Notes: generated from the sequence alone by a model not told the origin. Counted from the first letter of the stretch, positions 6,626-14,093 are shown. The stretch: DNA of 14,093 nucleotides from Candidatus Zhuqueibacterota bacterium (GCA_022562855.1 JADFON010000012.1:1-14093); one strand, 5' to 3'. Numbers and translations: made by a program.

Positions 6626-7084
6626 ATGCAAGTATCCGTCACATGTGCCGATGATATATTTAAAATCCCCTTTCAATCAAAAGTAATACGTGCTTGTATT
6701 AAGCGGGTATGCGCCGGCGAAAGCGTTAAGAAAGGTTCTGTCGGCATAATTTTTGCAAATTATTCTAAAATTAAAGAACTTAATAAACGGTTTCTCAATC
6801 ACAATTATTCTACCGATGTAATAACGTTTGAACTACAGGAACCCGGTGACGATTTAGAAGGAGAAATATACGTTTGCTACGAAGTGGCAGAAACCCAGGC
6901 TCGTGAATTTGGGGTTGCGTTCCATGAAGAATTATTGAGGCTAATCGTCCACGGATTGCTTCATCTTGCCGGGTATGATGATAAGGAAGACCACCAACGC
7001 GAAAGAATGAGAGTCAAAGGAGAATATTACCTTCAACAGCTCTATGATAGCGGCATTATTGACGTTAATGAAACAATTTCTTGA
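6626..7084 (+). CDS. ybeY: YbeY endoribonuclease / rRNA maturation factor
   Basis: The 152-residue protein belongs to the UPF0054/YbeY family of metal-dependent RNases, implicated in 16S rRNA 3'-end maturation and ribosome quality control. Conserved blocks are LNHNYSTDVITFEL (57-70), LEGEIYV and the metal-binding helix HGLLHLAGYDDKEDH starting at H109. H109 and H113 match the first two ligands of the canonical HGxxHLxGYDH motif, but the third ligand position is D119 rather than His. As I recall, Asp at this site is common in Bacteroidota-type YbeY proteins, so activity is probably retained. It starts one base after the 7TM-HD stop, implying translational coupling. The length is typical (about 150). 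The 173-base gap that follows separates it from sprA. Confidence 0.93.
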   Translation: MQVSVTCADDIFKIPFQSKVIRACIKRVCAGESVKKGSVGIIFANYSKIKELNKRFLNHNYSTDVITFELQEPGDDLEGEIYVCYEVAETQAREFGVAFHEELLRLIVHGLLHLAGYDDKEDHQRERMRVKGEYYLQQLYDSGIIDVNETIS

Positions 7085-7114
7085 TTTTGTGGTTAAAATG
7101 ATGTAAAGTAAAAT

Positions 7115-7130
7115 AAAATTCGGCAATTTT
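7115..7130. other. Weak A/T hairpin after ybeY
   Basis: AAAATT (7115-7120), the loop CGGC and AATTTT (7125-7130) form a 6-bp A/T stem about 30 bases after the ybeY stop, followed by CAAATTT. It is too weak to call a confident intrinsic terminator but is the only terminator-like element between ybeY and sprA. Confidence 0.2.
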
Positions 7131-7199
7131 CAAATTTAACCTTCCCGGAGATATGCCTATACGTTTGTGTTATTGATTTATACTCTTTCTCAAATCCGA

Positions 7200-7241
7200 T
7201 AGTGACGGTAAAAAGCGTTCACTAAAATAGTTTAGTATAAT
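7200..7241 (+). promoter_or_regulatory. Candidate sprA promoter with overlapping palindromes
   Basis: A perfect -10 hexamer TATAAT lies at 7236-7241, 16 bases before the proposed sprA start, with no good -35 match at 16-18 bases spacing. Upstream, TAGTGA (7200-7205) is inverted as TCACTA (7219-7224), extendable with CG/CG and one bulge around GTAAAAAG. A second palindrome, ACTAAA-ATAG-TTTAGT (7221-7236), overlaps both the first and the -10 box. The close TATAAT-to-start distance would give a very short or leaderless-like 5' end. The missing -35 plus operator-like repeats would suit an activator-dependent or repressed promoter; this is inferred. Confidence 0.35.
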
Positions 7242-7257
7242 CAGGGACACAAAGGTT

Positions 7258-10200
7258 TTGCATAGGCATAGCACAACATACAAAAAGGCAGTTCGATATT
7301 TCTTTGCACTATTGTTCATTATTGCATTTCTGCTGCCAACCTATTCGTTCGCCCAACTAGCCCCTATCATTTCGAGGGTTGGAATAACCTTCAAATACCC
7401 CGGTAACACCGTTGTAGAGTTTACTGAAAATAACATCATTTTTTCCGGTTTGGGTGTTGGAATGATACACAACATCTCACTTCCGAAAAATGTCTTGAAT
7501 ATTTCCCGCAGTACCGTACTCGATTCATCCCTTAACAGCTTTGTAATTTCAGAAGAATATCTTGGAAATCAATTTAAGATACCTCTTATCATCGATATAG
7601 AGAGATACACCTTATTATCAAGAAGACAAACTCTCCTAAAATTGTGGGCTCAAACAAAGTGGAGCAATATTGCAACGCCCGGTACGGCTCAAACCGGCAG
7701 CAGAGGGCTGAATATCAGGATACCCGTTCCGATACAAAGCGAGACGTTTAACCGGATAGTCGGAGGCGGTGGGGCAATCGGTCTAACCGTAAATGGAAAT
7801 GTCAGCATAAACGGAAACTTGATCCATACTGACCGAAGCCAGGTCAAGGACGTATTCCGCGGTTCGGATTATACATTCCGGCTTGAGCAAACGCAGAGAT
7901 TTCAGATAACAGGAACTGTCGGAGATAAAATAACAGTTGCAGTCGACCAGGCTTCAGACCGTGATTTTGATCTTCAGAACAATCTACGTCTTCGTTACCA
8001 GGGCGGTGAAGATGAAATCTTCACATCGATCGAGGCGGGTAACATATCGCTGTCCTTGCCCGGAACGCAGTTTATTACATTCAGCGGTCAGAACAATGGC
8101 TTATTTGGATTCAAGACGGTCAACAGGCTTGGACCCCTGGACATAACTTCGATAGCCAGTCTCGAAAGAGGTCAAAAACAGTCTTTGACGATAAGAGGCG
8201 GGGCAAGTGAACAAAAAAGAATTATCAAAGACTATGATTTCCTGAAAGGCGTCTATTTCTTTGTCGACGCCCGGTACCGTGACATATACGGTTTTGACGA
8301 AACGGGTCTGTTCAGGTTTAACCCGAACGATGAAATCGTTGAACTGGAACTTTGGAAATCCGGTCCTAATTATAATACCGACCCCGAGTCAAAGTCAGCC
8401 TGGGCAGTATGGGACCCGGTTGCCTTAACATCTCAGGACACGTTAAACGGCGGTGACAGAAACAACGTCAAAAGGCATTTTAAACGACTCCTTCCGAACC
8501 GGGATTATACGCTCAATAAAGATCTGGGGTATATAATAATGCAACAGCCGGCGCGTAACGAAATTCTTGCCCTGGCATACCGGACGGTGTCCGGCGACAA
8601 TATCGGTGATGTTATACCACCCGATGAACAGATTACACCTGACAATCGCGCGTTTATTTTAAAACTCTTAAGAACCGACAATCCTCAACCCGCCGACCTG
8701 ACATGGACCCTCGAGTGGAAGAATGTCTACCAATTAGCGGGCGGGCAGATCAACCGGGAGGGATTCAGCCTCCAAATAGTCCGCAATAATCAACAGCGGA
8801 GCCCCATCCAGGACGATCAAACGAGTTTTCTCAAAGTATTCGGTCTCGACAGAATAGATGTGAGCGGAAATCCGGGCGATGACGGTATCGTCGATGTCGG
8901 CAACTCTAATATATTTAATTTTGCCCTTGGTCATTTGATCATGCCGGGCAAACGCCCCTTTGCCCCGGAGAATGGAGAAGACCCGTTTGGCGAATTCGGC
9001 AATAAATCTCCTCTTGATCCTTCACTGTATATACCGGAACTCTATGATAATCTTTTTCTCACGATTACCGATCTTAACAAGTTTTCAAAATTTGAATTCG
9101 AAATTTCGGCTTCAAGCCAGTCGCAGACTTTCAATCTCGGGTTTAATATTATTGAAGGAAGCGAGGAAATTTTCCTGGACGGGATAAGAATGTTGAGGGG
9201 AATCGATTACGATATCGATTACGGCTTTGGACAGTTGACTATATTGAAAAATGATGCTTTGGCGCCCGGTAAAACGATCGAGGTAAAATACGAAAGCGGT
9301 GAAATATTTCAACTCGATAAAAAAACCCTGTTCGGAACGAACCTTCGATACGCTATGGGTCCCAATATGTCCTTCGGGGGTTCGGCGTTATTTTTGAGTG
9401 AGCGCATTATCGATACACGCGTTTCAGTCGGTCAGGAACCAAAACAAAACTTTGTCTGGGGATTTAACACAAGTCTGTCTTTTACACCAAGCGCGGTCAC
9501 GAGCATCCTTGACCGTCTTCCGCTCATCAGGACCAACACACCTACGACTTTGAGCTTTCAAGGCGAAATCGCCCAATCCCTTCCGAATCCGAACACACTG
9601 AATAACAATGCGACCAACGACCCGGCGGGTGTAGCGTACTTAGATGATTTTGAAGGAAGTAAACGCGTTAGTTTCCTGGGAATCATGCGGCGTATCTGGA
9701 CGATTTCGAGTGAACCGGTCTATAAGGATCCTTTCAGCGGCGTAACCACAAACCTATCGCACAGTAACCGGGCAAAAATGATGTGGTACAACCCTTATCA
9801 ACAAATTATCATCAGCGAGATCTTTCCGAACAAAGAATTGAACAACAGAACGCAGAACTTAACAAACATATTGACCATAGGTTTCATAGATGACAGCAGG
9901 GGTCCGGTTCCGGATAACCCCTGGGGCGGGATCATGCAGTGGACGGGACAAAGCTATTTCAACCAGACAGAAAGCAAATTTCTGGAAATGTGGGTCAAAG
10001 GCGAAACGGGAGTTATACATATTGATTTCGGTATTATAAGTGAAGACGCCGTTCCAAACGGCGTTCTTGACACCGAGGACGGAATTACTACCGGGTTTTT
10101 GAACAGTGTTTTGGATGATGATGAAGACGTTGGTTTATGGAGCAACTGGAACATTACAAATCCCGCAGACCAATGGGACGACGACTGGTTTTATTCTCAA

Positions 10201-13200
10201 GGCAGTTCAGACTATACAACCATTAACGGAACTAAGAATAACGGCAACATAGAAAATAGCGACGGGAGCCGTTTTCCCGATACGGAGGATATCGACCGTG
10301 ACGGAGCTCTCGATCTCAGAAATGATTACTTCCAGGCAAGTATTAACCTCGGAGACGATTTCGTGTCTGGCAAATACAAAGTCAGCGGACCCAATCAGAA
10401 CGGCTGGAAATTGTACAGGATACCGCTCAGCGACTTTATACCGATAAATAATCCCAACTGGGGTCAGATCGAGTTCACGCGGCTCTGGTTTACAGAAATG
10501 GGTAAAGGGGATCTTGTAAGTATATATACTGTAGACCTTGTCGGAAACTCCTGGAAAGAACTCGGTGTCGCTGAAGACGATTCGCTGGTAAGAAAAGGAG
10601 TCTATTCTCTCGCCGATTCGTCGATCGTTATCGATGTGGTCAATACCGAAGATAACTTCGGAGAATATACAAGTCCTCCGGGAGTTGAGGGGCGTCTCGA
10701 CAGGATCACCAGGGTAAGAGCGCGGGAACAAGCGCTGTCGCTCAAATTCGAGAATCTGCAGGAAGGTCAAAGCGGCGCTGCTCAAAGCGTATTTATAAGA
10801 GACCGGAATGTTATTCACTACCGCAGGCTGAAGCTATTTGTTTATGGCGATCCGGCGATAACGAACCCGGATACATCTTCCCTGGAGTTTTTTATACAAG
10901 TCGGGTTTGATAACAATAATTACTATGAAATCAGGAAAAAAATATATCCCGGTTGGGATGAACGTAACGAAATCGACGTCGACCTTTGGGAGCTGACAAA
11001 ACTCAAAACCGAATTATACGGGGGAAAAAGAGTTATGGAAAACGGTGAGATATGGACCATGATCGGCAATCCGACCTTTCAAAAACTCCGGGTTACAACT
11101 ATCGGAGTAAAAAACCTCGACATTTTTCCCAAATCGGGTTTTATCTGGGTCGATGAATACAGGGTGAGCGAAGTTGACCGTGCGCCGGGTGTAGCGATGC
11201 GGGCATCCATGTCGATGAATCTCGCCGGACTTGGTTCAATATCAGGAAGCGTATCGAGGATAGAAGACGATTTTCACACCTTAAACAGCCAGTTCGGTTC
11301 CGGTCAAAATACGAACAGTTTTTCTTTGAATTTTTCGGGATTTGCAGTGGAAAAAATATTTCCGTTTTTGAATGCCTTTGCAATTCCAATAAGTTATTCT
11401 TTCAGCCGGTCCACAGGAACCCCGAAATATCTCCTGGGAAGCGATGTGCTGTTTTCACCTGATCTTCCCGACGCGGAAAAGGAAGAAAGATCTTCATTTT
11501 CATCAAACATAACCACTTCTTTTTCGAAAAGAGCGACATCATTAAACTGGTTTATCCGCAACACCTTAGAGGCGGTGTCTTTGAACTTTAACCGCCAATT
11601 CACTACTTCCCGGGATGTAAATAATGAAATAAACCGTTCCACCCGGAGCAGCGCCCGGATTACGCATAGACTGTCTTTGAGTCCGAAATATATTGAACCG
11701 TTTAAATTATTGGGCGGTATAAAGCTGCTGAACAGTCTCAGCCAGTTCAAATTCTATTATTTACCGACAAGTTTTAACTCGACAATCTCGGGAAGAGAAT
11801 CTTCTTCAGTGCTCAAATTAAGAAGAAGCGACGAAATAAAACCAAGTCAAAAGATCACCGCATCAAAAAGAATTTCTACCGCTTTCAGACCTATGGAGAA
11901 CCTCACCATTACTGTTACAAGATCGACGGAAAATGATCTGAGCCATTTAAAGGACAAAACCAAAATATTTTCAGAAATGTTCAATGACACCACTGTTACG
12001 AGCACAACCCAGAATATACAGGGAACGTACAATCCCAAAATTCTGGGCTGGTTATCTCCGAATTTATCTTATACCTCGATATATGGTCTCAGGTCAAATC
12101 CACAGTTAAAAAGCGCCGGTAGTTCGGCAAGCTCACAGCGAAATATGAAGGCGGCCTTTTCTGTTTCTTTGAACCAATTGATAAAAAAAATATACGATAA
12201 TTCGGCACAGGAACAAAATCCGGGCAGAAGACCGCCCCCGTCGCGTGCAGGAAGAGTTGTCGTTCCGCCTGATATTCAGATTGAGGAGGAGGAAGAAGAA
12301 CAAGAGCAGGAAGAAGAAACCCGGACAGCCGGCTTAGCATTAAATCCACTTTATTACATAAGTAAGTTTACGGAAAAGCTTGGAACAATCAGCATAAATT
12401 TTACCAGGAATTCAAGCCTCGACAACCGGGGTCTTACCGGCACACCGTCTTACGCGTATCAATTTGGTTTCTCTGAAGACCCGGGTGTAACGCTTATAGA
12501 AAAACTGGGCAAAAATACCGGCGGAAAGACCGATGAATCTACAATCAGGCTTTCTTCATCTCTCAGGGTATTTGAAAAATTAAACCTCTCCCTGACATTT
12601 GACAAGTCTAACAGGGAAAACGACAAGGGTAACAATCCGACCGGAAATACCAGTATGACAATGTTTATTTTTAAGGATATCAGGCTCCCTCTCCCAACGT
12701 ATTCGTTTCAACTGAACAACTTGAATAAAATATCATTTCTTGATAGAGTCACAAACAACATATCGCTGAGACACTCATATTCGGGAAGAAAAAGTTTGGT
12801 GTGGACGGGCAATAAAGACAATCTAAAAAGCACTAAATTCGACTGGGGATTTTCTCCGCTTGCCGGAATAAATATCGCCTGGAAAGGCGGAATAAATTCG
12901 ACTGTCAGTATGACCCGGAAGAATTCACTCACCATCGATAGAACGGGAGCCGAAGCAAAAACAGTGAGCAGCACATTTACCGCTTCGACATCTTATAACC
13001 TCAGTTCCGGTTTCAAGATACCATTCCCGTTCGGACTGTTCGGCGATAAACGTATCGACAACACGGTCAATTTTACAATGGATATCAACAAGACAAGCAG
13101 CGGCACATTCCAAAAGAAACCAAATTCCGATGAGTTTCTACTGAGAAGCAGCCGGTCAAGATTGAGCATCACGCCCAGAATGACCTACACTTTTACTTCA

Positions 13201-13311
13201 AAGGTCACCGGGGGATTTAATTTCAAATACCAGATAAATGAAAACAACCGGAATGGGAAAGATGTTACGACCGACTTCGGACTCAGTGTACGAATCAGGA
13301 TAGCGGGTTGA
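7258..13311 (+). CDS. sprA: SprA/Sov-type outer-membrane protein, type 9 secretion translocon
   Basis: This 2017-residue protein matches the SprA (Sov) family, whose Flavobacterium member is a giant 36-strand outer-membrane barrel that forms the type 9 secretion pore and is needed for gliding. A signal peptide spans about 1-32 (hydrophobic ALLFIIAFLLP, cleavage near SFA/Q). Family-typical blocks are the segment starting EQTQRFQITGTVGDKI at 210 with a following IEAGNISLSLPG, a GLDRIDVSGNPGDDG loop at 530-543, AYLDDFEGSKR at 793-803, and PDTEDIDRDGALDLRNDYF around 1008-1026. The C-terminal 700 residues are Ser/Thr/Asn-rich amphipathic strands ending VRIRIAG. It is shorter than typical Bacteroidota SprA (about 2300-2500). 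A Pro/Arg-rich stretch and an acidic run of E/Q at 1676-1687 form a disordered insert. The start is a TTG only two bases after AAAGG; no ATG exists nearby and a stop lies at 7228-7230, so the start is uncertain. No other T9SS gene is in the window. Confidence 0.88.
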   Translation: MHRHSTTYKKAVRYFFALLFIIAFLLPTYSFAQLAPIISRVGITFKYPGNTVVEFTENNIIFSGLGVGMIHNISLPKNVLNISRSTVLDSSLNSFVISEEYLGNQFKIPLIIDIERYTLLSRRQTLLKLWAQTKWSNIATPGTAQTGSRGLNIRIPVPIQSETFNRIVGGGGAIGLTVNGNVSINGNLIHTDRSQVKDVFRGSDYTFRLEQTQRFQITGTVGDKITVAVDQASDRDFDLQNNLRLRYQGGEDEIFTSIEAGNISLSLPGTQFITFSGQNNGLFGFKTVNRLGPLDITSIASLERGQKQSLTIRGGASEQKRIIKDYDFLKGVYFFVDARYRDIYGFDETGLFRFNPNDEIVELELWKSGPNYNTDPESKSAWAVWDPVALTSQDTLNGGDRNNVKRHFKRLLPNRDYTLNKDLGYIIMQQPARNEILALAYRTVSGDNIGDVIPPDEQITPDNRAFILKLLRTDNPQPADLTWTLEWKNVYQLAGGQINREGFSLQIVRNNQQRSPIQDDQTSFLKVFGLDRIDVSGNPGDDGIVDVGNSNIFNFALGHLIMPGKRPFAPENGEDPFGEFGNKSPLDPSLYIPELYDNLFLTITDLNKFSKFEFEISASSQSQTFNLGFNIIEGSEEIFLDGIRMLRGIDYDIDYGFGQLTILKNDALAPGKTIEVKYESGEIFQLDKKTLFGTNLRYAMGPNMSFGGSALFLSERIIDTRVSVGQEPKQNFVWGFNTSLSFTPSAVTSILDRLPLIRTNTPTTLSFQGEIAQSLPNPNTLNNNATNDPAGVAYLDDFEGSKRVSFLGIMRRIWTISSEPVYKDPFSGVTTNLSHSNRAKMMWYNPYQQIIISEIFPNKELNNRTQNLTNILTIGFIDDSRGPVPDNPWGGIMQWTGQSYFNQTESKFLEMWVKGETGVIHIDFGIISEDAVPNGVLDTEDGITTGFLNSVLDDDEDVGLWSNWNITNPADQWDDDWFYSQGSSDYTTINGTKNNGNIENSDGSRFPDTEDIDRDGALDLRNDYFQASINLGDDFVSGKYKVSGPNQNGWKLYRIPLSDFIPINNPNWGQIEFTRLWFTEMGKGDLVSIYTVDLVGNSWKELGVAEDDSLVRKGVYSLADSSIVIDVVNTEDNFGEYTSPPGVEGRLDRITRVRAREQALSLKFENLQEGQSGAAQSVFIRDRNVIHYRRLKLFVYGDPAITNPDTSSLEFFIQVGFDNNNYYEIRKKIYPGWDERNEIDVDLWELTKLKTELYGGKRVMENGEIWTMIGNPTFQKLRVTTIGVKNLDIFPKSGFIWVDEYRVSEVDRAPGVAMRASMSMNLAGLGSISGSVSRIEDDFHTLNSQFGSGQNTNSFSLNFSGFAVEKIFPFLNAFAIPISYSFSRSTGTPKYLLGSDVLFSPDLPDAEKEERSSFSSNITTSFSKRATSLNWFIRNTLEAVSLNFNRQFTTSRDVNNEINRSTRSSARITHRLSLSPKYIEPFKLLGGIKLLNSLSQFKFYYLPTSFNSTISGRESSSVLKLRRSDEIKPSQKITASKRISTAFRPMENLTITVTRSTENDLSHLKDKTKIFSEMFNDTTVTSTTQNIQGTYNPKILGWLSPNLSYTSIYGLRSNPQLKSAGSSASSQRNMKAAFSVSLNQLIKKIYDNSAQEQNPGRRPPPSRAGRVVVPPDIQIEEEEEEQEQEEETRTAGLALNPLYYISKFTEKLGTISINFTRNSSLDNRGLTGTPSYAYQFGFSEDPGVTLIEKLGKNTGGKTDESTIRLSSSLRVFEKLNLSLTFDKSNRENDKGNNPTGNTSMTMFIFKDIRLPLPTYSFQLNNLNKISFLDRVTNNISLRHSYSGRKSLVWTGNKDNLKSTKFDWGFSPLAGINIAWKGGINSTVSMTRKNSLTIDRTGAEAKTVSSTFTASTSYNLSSGFKIPFPFGLFGDKRIDNTVNFTMDINKTSSGTFQKKPNSDEFLLRSSRSRLSITPRMTYTFTSKVTGGFNFKYQINENNRNGKDVTTDFGLSVRIRIAG

Positions 13312-13314
13312 GCT

Positions 13315-13506
13315 ATGCCTGATATCCGAGCCTGCCGATACCTCGATTGTTACTTTAATAATAACTTCGAAAATACATGCCTTAAAGATTCTGTGACCGT
13401 TAGCGCTACAGGAGAATGTGAATCCAAAATTTATTGTGACGATTATCAGTGCCATGAATGCGATAAATTTGAAGTATGCAAAAAGCAAAAAAAGGAAGAA
13501 TTCTAA
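13315..13506 (+). CDS. Small Cys-rich protein, two four-Cys clusters; C-terminus probably artefactual
   Basis: This 63-codon frame starts three bases after the sprA stop and is likely read from the same transcript. It holds eight Cys at 7, 12, 22, 35, 41, 46, 49 and 55. The first four (C-x4-C-x9-C-x12-C) recall small DUF1540-like metal-binding domains, while CDDYQCHECDKFEVC resembles a second zinc or iron-sulfur knuckle. There is no signal peptide, so it would be cytoplasmic. No family is assigned with certainty. Codon use up to about residue 55 matches the upstream genes, but the last codons lie in the A-rich stretch where the sequence changes to a foreign, low-GC style; the KKQKKEEF tail and TAA stop may therefore not belong to this gene. 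Confidence 0.6.
   Translation: MPDIRACRYLDCYFNNNFENTCLKDSVTVSATGECESKIYCDDYQCHECDKFEVCKKQKKEEF
13473..13500. other. Compositional and coding junction: probable contig chimera breakpoint
   Basis: Upstream sequence is moderate-GC and codes in the style of sprA; downstream sequence is very A/T-rich (15-33% GC in lines I counted) and codes in a different frame for the middle of MnmA. The MnmA frame meets a TGA at 13470-13472, so the usable homologous frame begins abruptly within 13473-13490. The breakpoint falls in the A-rich stretch AAAAAGCAAAAAAAGGAAG, a typical place for false assembly overlap. Horizontal insertion is the alternative. Confidence 0.7.
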
Positions 13507-13973
13507 ATCCTGAAGGAAAAATTATAGGTGAACATGATGGAATTTACTATTACACTATAGGTCAAAGATTGGGACCTAGATATGGATTTGAAATAGAAAA
13601 ATCTAGTTTAGATAAAAAAAATTTAAAAAAATGGTATGTTGCAAGAAAAAATCCAAAGAAGAACGAGATCATCGCAGCTCCAGAAGGGCATGAATTAAAT
13701 TTCAGAAAAGAAATAATCCTTAAAAATTTTTATTTGATCTCAAAAGATAAAAATGAATTTAAAAAATCAAATTTAAAAAATCCTATAAAAGTTCTTTCAA
13801 GAATAAGGCAAGTTGGAGAATTACTCCCAAGTAAAATTATTTACAACAAAAATAAAAAGCAATTTAAAATAATTCTCAATAAACCAATAACTGGAATTTC
13901 AAAAGGACAAGCAATTGTTTTATATCAAGGTAAAGAAGTTCTAGGAGGAGGAGAAATTAGGTTTGAAGATTGA
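13476..13973 (+). CDS. mnmA: tRNA 2-thiouridylase MnmA, C-terminal fragment (5' two-thirds missing)
   Basis: MnmA uses ATP and a persulfide relay to thiolate U34 of Glu, Gln and Lys tRNAs. Only the C-terminal part is present: the hallmark IIGEHDGIYYYTIGQR, then KWYVARKNPKKNEIIAA, the RIRQVGE stretch of the central beta domain and the closing GISKGQAIVLYQGKEVLGGGEI. A full protein has about 350-370 residues; this frame has 165. The catalytic PP-loop domain and both catalytic Cys are absent, and homology starts mid-protein at about KKGRI, so the ATG at 13476 is not a genuine start. Very low GC and Lys/Asn/Ile-rich composition, plus the GPRYGFEI variant after TIGQR, suggest a CPR/Patescibacteria source. 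It is best read as the 3' end of a gene from another genome joined here. Confidence 0.85.
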   Translation: MQKAKKGRILNPEGKIIGEHDGIYYYTIGQRLGPRYGFEIEKSSLDKKNLKKWYVARKNPKKNEIIAAPEGHELNFRKEIILKNFYLISKDKNEFKKSNLKNPIKVLSRIRQVGELLPSKIIYNKNKKQFKIILNKPITGISKGQAIVLYQGKEVLGGGEIRFED

Positions 13974-14013
13974 TGACAATAATATTTAAGAAGTTAGTTC
14001 ATTTAATTTAATA

Positions 14014-14093
14014 ATGGATCCTCAATTTTATCCTAAAAGATTTAATTTGTTAAGTGATGGGCATGCCATTACAAATTTGGCTTATGATACATT
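14014..14093 (+). CDS. Start of an unrecognised low-GC gene, cut by the window edge
   Basis: From an ATG at 14014, 26 codons stay open to the end of the window, beginning MDPQFYPKRFNLLSDGHAI. It lies 40 bases after the mnmA fragment, on the same strand and with the same A/T-rich composition, so it belongs to the putative foreign segment. There is no clear Shine-Dalgarno sequence. The fragment is too short for a family assignment. Confidence 0.35.
   Translation, partial: MDPQFYPKRFNLLSDGHAITNLAYDT

Noticed and set aside
10207-10818. 203-codon minus-strand frame antisense to sprA
   Set aside because: Shadow of the sprA reading frame; no signal, domain or ribosome binding site supports it.
12283-12318. 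Tandem-repeat or CRISPR-like array suggested by the repeated GAG/GAA codons
   Set aside because: It is an in-frame low-complexity Glu tract in sprA without spacers or repeat units.
13476-13973. A genuine free-standing short MnmA-like protein
   Set aside because: It begins in the middle of the conserved domain order, lacks all catalytic residues, and coincides with a composition break, so a truncated fragment is the simpler reading.

Overview
The window looks like a metagenomic contig from an FCB-group bacterium (Bacteroidota / Ignavibacteriota / Kryptoniota-like). The main pointer is a giant SprA-type outer-membrane translocon gene. It is supported by an archaeal/eukaryotic-type ProRS, a YbeY whose third metal-ligand His is replaced by Asp, and moderate GC (about 40-45% in hand-counted lines). 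The phylum is an inference; no rRNA marker is present.

Layout. Positions 1-159 hold the first 53 codons of a minus-strand gene that resembles the JAB-like N-terminus of DinG-type helicase proteins. Positions 160-853 form a divergent intergenic region of almost 700 bases. It is rich in inverted repeats: an outer 14-bp pair at 218-231/419-432, a nested 70-bp near-palindrome at 296-365, a CRP-like 17-bp palindrome at 532-548, a strong hairpin at 704-733 and a possible branched RNA fold at 751-822. From 854 every gene is on the plus strand: an exported beta-barrel-like protein, proS, a short-chain-type acyl-CoA dehydrogenase, a 7TM-HD (PgpH/YqfF) phosphodiesterase, ybeY, sprA (more than 6 kb) and a small Cys-rich protein.

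How the genes relate. The acyl-CoA dehydrogenase, 7TM-HD and ybeY genes are 1-8 bases apart and look like one transcription unit. The 7TM-HD/ybeY pairing is a recurrent bacterial arrangement linking a cyclic dinucleotide hydrolase to an RNA-maturation endonuclease. sprA has its own 173-bp upstream region with overlapping palindromes and a perfect TATAAT. Its product would be the outer-membrane pore of a type 9 secretion or gliding machinery, but no other T9SS gene is in view.

From about 13,480 to the end the composition falls to roughly 15-33% GC in sampled lines. The reading frame abruptly becomes the C-terminal third of MnmA (tRNA 2-thiouridylase) in an A/T-rich style typical of CPR/Patescibacteria, followed by the start of an unrecognised gene. 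I read this as a contig chimera joined in an A-rich stretch, or less likely a recent insertion. It should not be used to infer the biology of the main organism.

I did not find a convincing undescribed multi-gene system. The best leads are the structured leader at 704-822, the palindromic sprA control region, the Cys-rich mini-protein and the compositional junction.
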